Assembly: GCA_033297075.1 (NCBI GenBank)
Contig: MU858216.1
Span: 20,398-84,397 of the forward strand
Direction: 5' to 3'
DNA length: 64,000 bases
Source: Rhypophila decipiens
Taxonomy: Eukaryota; Ascomycota; Sordariomycetes; Sordariales; Naviculisporaceae
The position numbers were made by a program, and so were the translations under genes. Of the stretch, positions 33,291 to 45,013 are shown in pieces. The notes below the pieces were generated by a model that was given only the letters and a program-made list of their open reading frames with translations, was not told the origin of the DNA and ran no database searches. How positions within the stretch are numbered: the stretch's first letter is position 1; each line of letters opens with the position of its first letter.

Positions 33291-33480
33291 GTGCCTTCCA
33301 TTAATGTCCCTGACGCCCCGACTGCTTTCTCAAACCTGCACCGGATGCAGCACCGGTGGAGTGCATGCTTTCCGATGGACCCCAAGAATGACGATAAGGG
33401 GTTTAATGACTCCTCGGAATCATCTGCGTCCGGTGCCTTCACCGGTGCCTTCCCCCGGAGTCTAGCGTCCGGCCGTCGAG

Positions 33481-33793
33481 AGAAAAAAAAAGCTGACCCA
33501 CTCTCCAGCCAGCCCTCTGACTACAAATACCTCCCAACCCTCCTCTCTTCTCCCTCTTTTTTTTCTTCTTCTCTTCCACCCTCACCTCTCTCACTCTGCT
33601 CGACACTCAACATCGCAGCATTCCATCTTCGAACTTGTTCTTCTCCCATTCACTCACTTCCAATCACTCTCTTCCAGTCTCGGCTTTCTGAGGATTCAGC
33701 CTTGATTCTTTGATTTCATTCTCTTCGACACCCAGTCGTCAATCCGCCTTTGACTGATCAGCATCCATCCGTCTCGGACTGATCGTCTCCAAG
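33481..33793 (+). promoter_or_regulatory. Core promoter and pyrimidine-rich leader of the giant surface protein gene
   Basis: An A8 run at 33482, a CTACAAATACC TATA-like word at 33520, then strongly CT-rich sequence (33530-33680) with CTTTT/CTCTT runs, which is typical of highly expressed fungal genes, leading to the context CTCCAAGATGCGC at the start codon. Confidence 0.5.
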
Positions 33794-36700
33794 ATGCGCA
33801 TCAAAGCATCTGTCGGGGTCATTGCAGGCCTGGCCTGCTTGACCGCTTCTGCCGTCGTTCGCCGCTAGTAAGTCTCTTTGGTTTCGGGCTTTCAGCCTCA
33901 TCCGCCATTTCAGCACAGATCACTAACACTTTCACAGTGACGGGGACACTACTTGCACTACCACAACCACCGACCGCTCTCCGTTGGTTGTGACCGCTCC
34001 TGAGGCCGGCTCAGATGCCACCTCGAACGCTGTGCTCACCTTCACCATGTCTGCTGGCACTCCCGGCATGACTGGCGCTTCGGTTTCGTCTTCTGCCATC
34101 TCGGCATCGGTTCTCACATTCACCTTGTCTGCTGGCACTCCCGGCATCACTGCGTCTTCGGCCACTACCTCGATCGATGCTATCTCTGGTTCGGCTGATG
34201 CTTCGGCTTCGGCTTCCGTTTTCACTGTTACCGTCCCCGGTGTCACCTCTGGCACTTCCGACACCACTTGCACCTCTTCGGACATCTTCACTCCGGGCGG
34301 ATCTACATCAGCCGCGTCTGGACCTGTCACGGTTACAGTCACTGAGATGCCTTTTGGACCGACTCCAGACGTCAGCACGGTCACCGTTCCGGTGGTCACC
34401 ATCACGCTGCCGGGAACGCCTCCCCCGGGATGGCCTTTCGCTTCGTCGTCGACTCCTGCAATCACTGCACCTCAGCCAACCGGCCCAGCTGGTCCTCTCG
34501 TCACCCTGACCATCCCAGGTGGCAATGGAGGCTCCGGTTCAGACATGACCATCACTGTGCCTCTGGCTTCAATCCTGCCATCTTCGACTGCTGCAATCAC
34601 TGCACCTCAACCAACCGGCCCAGCTGGATCAGTTGTCACTGTCACGATTCCTGAGGGATCTGGCCACACTGCAACCATCGTCCTGACCATCACCGTTCCG
34701 GACGGCGGCCTTGACTCTTGGTCGACCATCATCACTGTCCCGGGAGCAGCTGGCACGCCAACAGGCCCCATCGTCACCGTCTCTGCCTCGAACACCCCGG
34801 GTTCGGTTCCCACCCTCGATACCACCTGTACCTCGGTCTCTCAGGCATCAGACGCGAGCAACCTTCCAACCGGCCCCGAATCGGCCATGACGATCACTTA
34901 TACGCTGCCGATGGAGAGTGGCATGACTTCGCCCTCAACCGGTGTCATGACGATCACGCTATCGCCTCCCGTGTCGGCCCCCGTCTCGAACGGACCATTT
35001 GGATCGTGGCCAGCAGGCTCTCCGATGCCCACCTTTGGTCACCACAGCTCTCCATCTGTCGGCCCAGCCATGCCTCCCAGCTTCTCCACGACGTGTTCAG
35101 AGAGCGTCATCACATTCACCATCCCGGCCATGGGTACTTACTCCGCATACACTGGCACCTTGACGCTCTCAGACAACGCCCCGCAGTTGACTGCGACTGA
35201 TGCATCTCCAGCTGTCATCACCTTGACGTCTACCGTTCCCGCTGCCGGCCAAGGTTCCCCAAACGGAGAGTCGGGGACCCCATCATTCTCGACGGGCATC
35301 CCTGGACAGATTACGACTACCCTTCTAGGAGAGACACTCACGTTCGCCGGATCTACGCTCCCCACTGGTCCGTCGCCTTATATCAGCCACAGCGCTGGCA
35401 ACGGCCACCCCACGCAGTCATCCAACGGCGGCGAAGGCAGCTCGAGCTCCAGCGACGCTAATGTCTTTACCGTAACACTCCCCGGAGGCCAAGGCGTCTC
35501 GTCTGCCACTGACAGCATCCCATCCGAAGAGACTTTGACGCTCTCGGTCTCTCCATCCGTCAGCGGCCTTCCCGGCTTGTTCACTGTGACCATTCCTGAA
35601 GGCTCAGGCTCGCCTGGATCTCCCAATGGTGGATCTACCGGCACCAACACTGGCGTCTTCACTGTCACAGCGTCGGTCACTCATGGCACATCGTCCTCTC
35701 TCGCCGCTACCGACTCTGGAATGTCTGGTTTCACACCGTCGGTCGGCACTGTCGCTTACACGATCCCAGCTGGACCTGCCGGCCCTGAGTCAGCTTACAC
35801 CGTGACTTACACTGAGTTTGTCCCAGTCTCATCCACTTCTGGCTCTGGAGCATCGCCTTCTGAAGTCCCAGGATACGGCAGCCCAGGCATTACATCTGGC
35901 TCGTCTATCGCCACACCGTCTTCCGCTTCAGGACCTGCGGTGGTCACTTTGACGAACGAATCTGGATCACCCACAGTCCTCACTTTGACGCCAAAGGGGT
36001 CCTTCACATCTACCAAGACATCTGGATCTGGCCTCTCGCCCGTGACAGTCACCATCACGGATGCTTCAGGTTCCCCAGAGGTCCTCACTTTGACTCTGCC
36101 TCAGGGAAGCTTGCCTGCTACTGTCACCTCTGTGGTTTCGTCTACTTCGCAGCCTGGCTCTGGTGCCACTCCTGTGACATACACATTCACCGATGCCTCT
36201 GGATCGCCCCATGTTGTCACCCTGACACCCACTGGAGAAAGCCAGCCTTCCACTGTCACATCTGTGTTTGCTTCGGCCTCGATTCCGGGATCAGGCACAT
36301 CGCCCTTGACAGTCACCATCACTGATTCTAATGGCCTGCCCCACACTGTCACGCTCACCCTCTCTGGCGAAGGCTCTGTCCCCACTGAGACATCCACAGT
36401 TCCAGGCTACGGCAATGGAGGTGGAAATGGTGGTTCGACCCAATCTGTCATCACAGTGAGACCTCTTTCCGGCACTCCGTTTGTGGCCACGATCACTCTG
36501 AGCGGTGGAGCTGTCCCGACTTCTACACCCGAGTCGAGCGAGCATCTGTCTACCGTCACCATCGAGCAGTTTTCGACTTTGACCTTTGGCACCGCCAGTC
36601 TTTTGACCGCCACCTTGTCTGGCTCTCCGATTGTCTTGACGATCCCAGTCGGCACCGGAAAGGCTTCAACCGCGACTGCATCCACCCAATCTGGCAGACC

Positions 36701-39134
36701 TTTGACCACGATGACCATCCCCTTTTCTGGCTCGTCGACGCGCCCAACCGGCTCAGCTGGATCGACTCCAAGCGTCGTCACAGTGACTCTGCCCAACGGC
36801 TCACCTGTCGTCGTTACCATCCCTCTCGGTGGCTCATCAGCAACCGTTCCCGGCGGAGCAGGCGGCCCTACCCCGAGCGTCCACACTCTGACCTCTTCGG
36901 CTGGTTCGCAATCCGTTATCACCATTCCTCTGACCGGCGAAACATCGACCTCGCCTGCAGGATATGGTGGCGCTGGCCCGTCTGGAAGCCTTGTCACTGT
37001 GACTCTGGACTCTGGATCACCTATTGTGCTGACCATCCCCCTTGGCGGACACTCTGCAACATCCTCGGGTGTTCACGCAAGCACCGTCACCGAGACTGTC
37101 GGATCGTCTTTGACCAGCGGCCTCGCCCATACCGCGAGTCTCATCACGCTGACCCTCCCATCGGGATCACCTATCGTCGTGACTGTTCCACTGAACGGCG
37201 GGTCTCAGGGCATTCCCACTGCTACCGGTCCGGCTGGATACGGTGGATCGCCGGCTACAATCACCGCCCCATCGGTTGTCACGTCTGCATCTACAGGCTC
37301 CAATGGTCATGGAACCGTTTCCGTCTCGGGCATCACGCTCACCGAGACAGTCCCCATTGGCACTGACGGCTCTGTCACGGTTATCCAAGTCACCACCGAG
37401 GTCACACTTGGTCCCAGCTCTGTTGGCAAATCCGCATCGGTTTCGACCCTTGTTCTCACACCGACAGTCATGACCTACACCATGCCCGGCGCCTATGGCC
37501 ACGATGGAACTGTTCTCACCGTCAGCACCAACGTTCCCGTCTCGACGCAGGCTCCCTCGGTTGAGGTGCTCACCTTTACTCTGCCGACTGCTGCACCGTC
37601 GACTATCGCTTCGACCAGCACTTGCACGTCCGACCAAGATGCGTCTGCCGTCCAACCTGAGCAGGGATCCAGCACCGCAGAACTTTCTGTCTCGGTCATC
37701 ACCATCCTTCCCGCGTCTGCGACCGGCACGACGTGCACCACGTTCACCACAGTGGTTCGATCGTCTAGCAAGCCCGCTGGCTCTGATTCAGGCGAGGTCT
37801 CCGTCGTGACCGTTAGCCTTGGATCCGGATCGTCTACCGTCCTCACAATTCCATTGGGAGCAGCAACTGCTACACAAAGCAGCTCTACAACTTGCACTGA
37901 CACTTCGTCGACCGTTCGAACCGAGACCGTTACTGTGGGCCAGGTGACCGCTGCTGTGACTGTTTTCACTTTTTTTCCTGATCAATCTGATACATCATCG
38001 GTTTCCGTGGATGCTGTCGGGGCTTCTTCGGTGGCTTCAGAATTGCTCCCTCCCCCGCAGACAGAGTTTCTCGGAGCCCAGTCTACCGAGGACGTCCCAG
38101 GATACACCTTCGCCACAGCTGAACCCGCCGCTTACGGCAGCCCTGTTCCGGCTTACGGGTCTTCTCCATCCAGCACCAGTGCTGATGAGCCTATTCAAGG
38201 TAGTGAGACCAGCACTCTTGTTGCGCCGACCATCACTTTATCCACTCTTGGATCAGCCAGTGCCTCTTCGGACGATCAGCCGACCCCTACGATTGATACA
38301 AGCACCGACTCAACTGCAGAGGGATCGACCAGCGCGACGGACGCAATCTCTGCCACCGTCTCGGCTCTGAATGCCACCTCCACTGAGGCAGCAAGCGCTT
38401 CGGCTTCGCTGAACTCTACCAGCCTGGCCACAGTTGCACCGACTGCCACTGGCTCTACCTTGCCTGCGGCATCCTGCGGCTCGACTGGAAACCACGGACA
38501 GTCTGTGCTTACCTTCGACGACGTTCAGCCCAGCAATGACACTAGCTCTGACACTCAGGTATCTGTCGACATCCCTTCCACATATCGCCGCTTCCAGCTC
38601 TCCGGTGGATTCAGTGTCGTCGCCTCGTCCAATTCTCGATATGCAGCATCATCCGGCAATCAAATGATCGCATACAGTGCATCTTCTGCTCCCATCGCCC
38701 AGATCAACCTGGCAGACCAGGGATCCAATGCATGCTTCAGTTTCGACTTTCTGGGAATCAGCTTGGGATGCAATGCGACTGGCGCTGACTGCAACTTTGC
38801 CATCACTGGTGTTCAGTGGAATGGCACACACGAGATTGCCCAGGCGAGCAAGACCATGCAGATCGCTGGCTGCACCGAGACGTCCAACTGCACGATGCTT
38901 CACCAGAGTCTGGACTCGGCGGCTGCCTCGCAGTTCACCAATCTGACTGCGCTCAACATCTCGTTGACTGTCGACGGCCAGCCTCAGGCTTGGTGGGCTG
39001 ATGACATGTCTGTCGCCTGGACCGATAACACTTGCGAGGGGACATCTTGCGGGGCTGTTGTGCCTCCCGTCCAGATCATGGTGCTCAACTCGCGCCGTGC
39101 CTTTAGCAAGCGCGTCCTCCGGTGGATGGCTTAG
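33794..39134 (+). CDS. Giant secreted Ser/Thr-rich mucin-like protein with C-terminal globular domain
   Basis: Two exons, 33794-33867 and 33938-39134; 1756 residues. Residues 1-20 (MRIKASVGVIAGLACLTASA) are a signal peptide, followed by VVRRY. Residues about 30-1500 are Thr, Ser, Pro, Gly and Val rich, built of degenerate beta-strand-like repeats of about 40-50 residues such as VTVTITDASGSPEVLTLTLP, GSPIVLTIPLGG and GSPIVVTVPLNGG, interspersed with isolated TTCTS-type cysteines. Heavy O-glycosylation is expected. From about 1536 the composition changes to a globular domain (SCGSTGNHGQSVLTFDDVQP, then FQLSGGFSVV, NACFSFDFLGISLGC, TGVQWNGTHEI) with paired Cys and N-glycosylation sequons. It resembles the domain found at the end of other fungal adhesin-like proteins (possibly DUF7371; from memory). 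No GPI-attachment signal: the end is basic (RRAFSKRVLRWMA). Probably a wall or matrix protein. Confidence 0.85.
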
Positions 39135-40944
39135 ACGGGACATCGAGAGTGAATGAGCTTGAGCCTGTTCACCACGAATGTCGGAACCCATGACGGTACC
39201 CTACCGATCGATTTTGTTTCCTTTCTTATGTACCGACGGACGCGACTATGTCGAGGAGAGATGGATTGTATGTTTACATGGACATTGTCGGATTTTTTGG
39301 TCACCAAGAGGTTGAACCTTACTGTTAGAGTCAATCATTGAGAGAGTCGGGATCTTTTTGGACCCTTTTGTCGGGGAATATGGGAGGAGAGCTTCCAGTA
39401 AATTTTGTAATTGAAGTACGAGTATCTTCTGAGATGGACTGTTCGCGATGTAACTGTAGATTGTGTGTTCATTGTCTATGTGGCAAGAGCGGGAATACAA
39501 TCTGGTGTGAGTCTTATATATGTTCATGTGTCTTGTGATTTGTGTGCATTTCTGTGGTGACTGCCGGTGTTCCTAACAAAGTGAGGTCTAACAAAGCAAG
39601 GCCAAAGTAAGTCAACACAAGGTAAGTCAAAGGGGCCAAAAATCGGCCCAAAACAAGGCAAAGTAGCGCCCCCTACCTCGGTGCCTTGATCCCCCATACA
39701 TAACCCTAACCCTTATGGTATTACAGCCTGGGTTAGGGTTATGTATGCCGGATCAAGGATCCAAGGTATATTAAAGCGTTGAATTATATGTCTTGATCAA
39801 CTTCAAAGTAGGGCAAGGGTCCCCTACCTTGCCTTTACTTTACTTTTCTAGGAGTCCTGGTGACTGGTGATGATTCGGAAGCTGACGAGCTGTGGAGCGA
39901 GATCGGCCCGGCACCGGCTATGGGTTGGATGCCAAGTTGACAAGCGCGCCCTTGGACGGACGCGGGTTCTCTCTGCACCAAGTATTCTCGCGTTCGCTCG
40001 CGTTTAAGCCGGAAATAAAGACTTGTGCGTTGATGTTTGTATGCTGACTCAATCTGGCCAGTGGCCGGGAAAACCTTTGATCAAAGAACGGTTGTTCCCA
40101 TTGGTTGTTTATGCCCCTGAAAATGGACTCCTTGGCGGAGAAAACAACTCACTGGACTGATGACTAAGACGGACGTCACTCCATGATGACATTTTCTCCC
40201 ATCTGAGAAAGTCATGATTTTTGAGGATGACGCCCTAATAAGAGACTTGACAAGAACCATTATCCGGCCGTTTTTGCCACTCGCTTTGGGGAGTGGGACA
40301 GCATGCGATTTATTCTCAGTGGTGATACAACCTTTGTATTTAAAAACTTGTGCGCGAGGAGTGACCAGGCATATCCGGATACGGCAGGGGACATGATATT
40401 TATTTCCAGAATCGAGCATCTCCAGCCACAGTTGCGAAACATCGTTGCCCCGATCCGGCATCCCGAACTCGGGTATCGGCCCCGACGTGATGTCGAGACT
40501 GGAGAGCCACCAAACCGATTACGCGATAGCTTGCCAGCAGCTAGTGACCTAGTCGGCGCTAGTCCAAAATGAATATATATGGAGTCAATGACTCCCCTTT
40601 TCACTGCCATTGAACTCGCAGTCTCCACCGAAAGAAGGGGAAAATGATTCTGTCCCTCGTTGTGCTCGACCGTCTTTATTCTGAACATCTGAGATCCGCT
40701 AATAACTGGAGTTATTGTTATTTCTGAAATCCAAGCCATCTCACACTGACTCATTCTCAACCGGACTCAAGTCTGACTCCTACCCAGAACCAAGAACAGT
40801 CCCGCTATATCCCATCTCAGAAAGAAGGCATCTGGTAGCATCAACATAGAGGGCTCTCAACAAAAGCGCTGCTGCCCTCAAGCCCGGTCATACTGCGCCG
40901 GAAAAGCTCACACTTCCGTTCAAGACATCTCCTCTCATACGACC
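39135..40944. other. Intergenic with transposon-like inverted repeat
   Basis: About 1.8 kb without a supported gene. It holds the terminator of the surface-protein gene, the inverted repeat at 39685-39759 in a block of AAGTMAGTCAA and CAAGG words (about 39575-39840), and the promoter of the MFS gene. Confidence 0.5.
39685..39759. repeat. 29-bp inverted repeat containing telomere-like TTAGGG
   Basis: Left arm 39685-39713 and right arm 39731-39759 are reverse complements over 29 bases with two mismatches, around a 17-base spacer. The inner part reads CATACATAACCCTAACCC against GGGTTAGGGTTATGTATG, so it includes the fungal telomere hexamer, once per arm with a partial second. Outside it, GGCAAAGTAGCGCCCCCTACC (39656 on) and CCCCTACCTTGCC (39820) hint at a longer imperfect terminal repeat. 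It could be a small MITE. Confidence 0.9.
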
Positions 40945-42607
40945 ATGGCCAGAGGGGACGAGAACCCTCCGGCGAGGAGGAGTAGCGACAAGTTCGACGA
41001 CGCCATGTCCCAACCACACATTTTCTCAGAGGCGTCCTCCTCGACGTTGGATCTTGAAAAGCAGATAGCCCGGAGAGACCACGAGGACGATAAAAAGCAG
41101 CTCGAGGACGACCACTCAACAACGGACACCGGGACCGGCTCAGACAACGAAAACGACGACAACATCACTTCTCGCTCACAGCCAAACAACATCGAAACCG
41201 CCAAACCACTAACCAGAATCATCTCCCGCGTGCTGAGCCACACCTCACACATAACTCACAAGTCAACGGGGCCCCCTCCACCGCCTCCGGATGGCGGACT
41301 CCCAGCGTGGACAGCAGTCGCCTGTTCACATCTAATAATAATGAACACATGGGGCTTCATCAACTCGTGGGCCATGTTCCAATCACACTATCTCAACTCG
41401 TCACCTGCCCTGGCACCACACAATACCCAGAGCGCCATTGCCTGGATCGGGTCCATCCAGATCTTCCTGCTCTTCTTCATTGGCACATTGACGGGGCGAC
41501 TCACTGATGCGGGATATTTTAAAGAGATTTATACGCTCGGTGCCATCTTCCAGATTGTAGGAATCTTCACGACGAGTGTGGCCTTTGAAGCTGGGTACTG
41601 GCAGCTTTTCCTTGCACAAGGAGTCTGCGTGGGCATCGGGAACGGGTGTTTGTTCTGCCCTACCATGGCGAACGTCTCTACCTATTTCCAGAAGAAGAGA
41701 GCGTTGGCTATTGCCATTGTCGCGTCGGGGAGCGGGACCGGCGGGCTGATCTATCCTAGCATGATGAGGCAGCTGGTTCCCAAGGTGGGATTTGCTTGGG
41801 CTGTCAGAGCGATGGGGTTTATCGTGCTTTTCAATCTCGTCGTCGGTGGTTTGTTCATGAAGAGGCGCGAGGGGCTGGGCAAGGGACGGGGAATCAAGGG
41901 CTGGGGAGATATTGTCGACTGGGCTGCTTGGAAGGAGCCGGAGTATACGTTCTATGCAGCTGGGACTTGGTTTGTGAGTCATGACCAGAATAGTTGCATG
42001 TGCAATCGTCCACGACTAACGCCTTTTCAACCAGATCTTCCTCGGCCTCTACTTTGGCCTGTACTACCTCTCAACCTTCAGCCGTGATGTTATCGGGCTC
42101 AGCTTCGAAGACAGCCTCAACCTTCTCCTGGTCTGCAACGGACTGGGCATCCCAGCCAGACTCATCGCCAACCACGCGGCTGACAAGGTAGGAATACTGA
42201 ACATGTTCATTCCCGCCGGAATCCTCGCGGGCGCTACGGTGCTAGCCTGGATGGGCGTCAACTCCGTCACCGGCATGTACGTCTGGGCTGCTGCGTATGG
42301 TGCCGGCGCCGGAGCTCTCCAGAGTTTGTTTCCTGCTGGTCTGACTACGCTCACCACCGACATCAGAAAGACTGGAGTTCGGATGGGCATGATCTTTACG
42401 CTGAACAGTTTTGCCACGTTGATTGGTCCTCCCATTGCAGGAGCAATCATCTCGGCTTCCGGGGGAAGCTATCTCGGCGCACAGGGATTTGCAGGGGCTT
42501 CAATGGTGTTGGGAACAGTCTTGTTGGTGGGCGCGAGGTTTGTCAAGGGCAGGAAAATTGCCCAACAAGCTGGAGGGGAGAAGAGTTGGATTGCCGTGAA
42601 GGTTTGA
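40945..42607 (+). CDS. MFS transporter, monocarboxylate-transporter-like
   Basis: Two exons, 40945-41973 and 42035-42607; 533 residues. A long hydrophilic, acidic N terminus (about 115 residues) ends with PPPPPPDGGLPAWTAVACSH, the MCT-family DGG signature at the start of TM1, then NTWGFINSWAMFQSHYL. Further membrane segments include IGSIQIFLLFFIGTLTGRL, IYTLGAIFQIVGIFTTSVAF and VCVGIGNGCLFCP. YFQKKRALAIAIVASGSGTG is the typical fungal MCT motif before TM5. The second exon holds TM7-12 (FLGLYFGLYYLSTFSRDVIG, GAGAGALQSLFPAGL, FATLIGPPIAGAI). Fungal members carry monocarboxylates, riboflavin or unknown substrates across the plasma membrane; the cargo here cannot be inferred. Length is typical for the family. 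Confidence 0.9.
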
Positions 42608-43144
42608 TCAGACAGGGATAGCAGAGCAGTGACGATCAGAACGATTTAATGTGTAATGTTGAGAGTAGGACTAGAGTAATACATTCCAAGTTCAAAAAAC
42701 AGCTTTCTGTGATTTCTTCCCATCCCTTTCACACCTTCCCGGCATGATTCATTGACCCCTGGTGCGATGGCACTGATTCACTGTTACCTAAAGCCCTATC
42801 CACGGCCTGATAAGGCGTAACATGAAAATTAGAACGGGTTTCAATCCCAACCCGTTTTGATGACGTCCAGTGTGTCACTTGACTGTGGCGTTTCGTCTGA
42901 TTCTCGGTGTGATGGTGGGTCCTTTGGGCACCTTAATGCACCTGACCAGTTCCTCAACTCGGGCACCATTCGTTTCGTTACTCACTACCACCTCTCCTCC
43001 TCAACAGACCCTCGCCACACCTTCAAACTCTCACATCCTCGCATTCTCACATCTTCACATCATCAGACCATCAATCTTCTCAACTTCAAAGCAAAGCAGA
43101 CATTCAAGCTACTCGCTACATCACGAACCCAAGCTCTTACCAAA
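42608..43144. other. Intergenic with CT-rich leader-like segment
   Basis: It holds the 3' end of the MFS gene and, at 42980-43144, a C/T/A-rich, G-poor stretch ending in ACCAAAATGTC, which looks like a fungal 5' leader with a good start context. Confidence 0.45.
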
Positions 43145-43705
43145 ATGTCAGAGGCACAACATACCACCGAGGATCAGTCGAAACCCATGGCTAATTTGCT
43201 ATGGATTGCCCATTCCATCAATCCGGCTGCCATTTGATCAGTTGCTAATTAATTCTTGTTCCAGTCCTCGAGGCTATCGAGGATGTCATTGGTGAAGGTC
43301 GAGGCCCCCGGTGATGCTTCCCTGCCCAGAAGTCCGGCCCACGAAACCACCAGGACTTTGCCGGACGGCACGATCGAGATCCTCGACGACGAGAGTGCCG
43401 AAGATAACAAACGGCACAATTATTTTGATAACCCTATTTTTGCCCTCTTGCGGCCAACACTGTAAGAATCCGATGACGTGCCTGGTTTGCTCCTGTTTGA
43501 ATGTGAAGCTAACGTACCTACCTATTCATTAGGAAAGAAAGTTGGCATTAAGACGGAGGACTCGCCGATTTGTCAAAGAAGGGAAGGACTCGCCATTCCC
43601 GAGCAAGGCATGTCGGTGGGCAGAATTTGGTTCTTGCGGATCTCCCAGAGTCGAGCATTACAGGACCAGGTACAGTTAGCCAGCAGGTCAAAAGGGTTTA
43701 TTTAG
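43145..43705 (+). other. Uncertain gene candidate behind a strong leader
   Basis: ATG at 43145 in an ideal context opens a frame of 30 codons (MSEAQHTTEDQSKPM...) that stops at 43236. Behind an acceptor-like TTGTTCCAG (ending 43264) a frame encodes SSRLSRMSLVKVEAPGDASL and DGTIEILDDESAEDNK, up to a GTAAG donor at 43462. A TTCATTAG acceptor at 43534 is followed by a further open frame to TAG at 43705 (GIKTEDSPICQRREG...). The exon phases do not fit together with the donors I can find, so no model is offered. It could be a small unknown gene, a decayed gene, or a spliced non-coding transcript with a short ORF. Confidence 0.3.
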
Positions 43706-44310
43706 CTCGCTGAGATACTGCAAAGAATCAAGAGCCGTTTTCCGCAATCTTCATGATAGTAACGATTTATTTGCAAATACCAGTAGTGAATGACGAAGCA
43801 TTTGCTGCATTTCCATATACAATGTAGAACTATTTAGTTCTCCTTAACCCAACGAAGGTCAGATTCGTTGAGGAAAGATCATCGATAGAGGTCCCCTTGG
43901 GCGTCAACCTGGAGGGGCGGGATTGTCCAATCCCGCCAGGCATTATTGTCGAACCCCACCCTACCTGGACGCGTCCGGGCCCCATCCGGCATGTCTCTGT
44001 CGCGGATCCGTCCACATTCCTTCCCATAGGCCCCGCGGAAATGCCCCCCTAAACACACCATGCCCCGCAACTCCAGACCTATCACCGCAGCTGCCGTTAT
44101 TCAGCGACATGCTTCCCTGTGCAACCAAGTCCATGTCCAACGCCCTCAGGTATCTTTTCAGCATCCAGGTAAATAGCCCAGTATCCCAATGCTTCTTTAA
44201 TGCAATCTCTGAGAGGCAACTTGTATGTCAAGTTGTAGCAAGAAACTGACCTCGGAATAAATCCCCAGCACCAAGCTCACCTGTGCACCGACCCTCCTCC
44301 CGAAAACACC
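43706..44310. other. Intergenic
   Basis: About 600 bases with no supported gene. Frames around 43830-44249 occur on both strands without recognisable features. Confidence 0.45.
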
Positions 44311-45013
44311 ATGGCGGCCGAATCCACCAAGGCGACGATGCCTTCAAGCCACGAAGCGCCGGCCGTTCACCAGGACAAGTCAAATCTTCCGCTCCATCTC
44401 CTCCGTCATGGGAGCGGCCTCATCGGCTTCGGCCTCCTCTTTGGCTTCCTCGTCCCGATGACCCCCTATCCACGCCTGGGCTTGACAGCTCACATCCAAT
44501 TCGCCGTCGAAGGGACAATGGTATGTGCTGCCGGGCTCATCCTAGGCTCAAAGCCATTTACATCAACCTTTCCCTCCACTCCCAAGGCTGCTGGATCAGC
44601 ATCACCCGAGGCCCAGACTGTCGCAGACCGTCTCAAGCCGTGGCAAGTCAAACTGGTATACTGTGGGTGCGCTGGAATATGGGTGACGTTGATGAGCGAA
44701 GTCGCCAATGCCTGGTGGGGGACGCGCTGGGTGCTGCCCATTGCCCATCATGCTGCAGGTTTGGCTGTCAACAGCACGGGGCCGGCGGCTGTGTGGATGG
44801 AGCGCGTTGTTGCGGCCGCTCATTATCCTTTTGCTATTCTGCTGGCTACAGTGGTGAGTGTCCTTTCTTTCTCACACGTTTCAGGGGCGATGGAGAGAGT
44901 GGTGGCTTGGGGCGCAATTTGCCATGAGATACACTGCAGGAAGACCAAATGCTAACAACATGTGAATCTCGTAGTGGCCCGTAATTACTGCCGCGCTATT
45001 CTCTTCCGACTGA
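44311..45013 (+). CDS. Hydroxylaminobenzene-mutase-like four-TM membrane protein
   Basis: Two exons, 44311-44853 and 44975-45013, with a 121-base intron carrying a GCTAAC branch-like word; 193 residues. Four membrane segments: GSGLIGFGLLFGFLVPM, FAVEGTMVCAAGLILG, LVYCGCAGIWVTLMSEV and PFAILLATVVWPVITAALF. The loop PYPRLGLTAHIQFAVEGTM corresponds to the PRxGLSAHLEGxxNG signature of bacterial hydroxylaminobenzene mutases (HabA/HabB), integral membrane enzymes that rearrange hydroxylaminobenzene to 2-aminophenol. Here the Glu of the signature is shifted (HIQFAVEG), so enzymatic activity is not assured. Fungal relatives are uncharacterised. The second exon supplies only the last 12 residues. Confidence 0.7.

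Noticed and set aside
33932..34465. 177-codon minus-strand frame, and other frames inside the giant gene
   Set aside because: Antisense or shifted readings of the repetitive Thr/Ser-rich gene. Low-complexity repeats keep several frames open.
39700..39745. Chromosome end or true telomere
   Set aside because: Only one or two TTAGGG units per arm, in inverted orientation, with ordinary genes on both sides.
11676..44310. Secondary-metabolite cluster (OMT, dehydrogenase, Zn2Cys6 regulator, MFS)
   Set aside because: The tailoring-type genes are spread over 30 kb among unrelated genes, and no PKS, NRPS, terpene or DMATS backbone gene is present.
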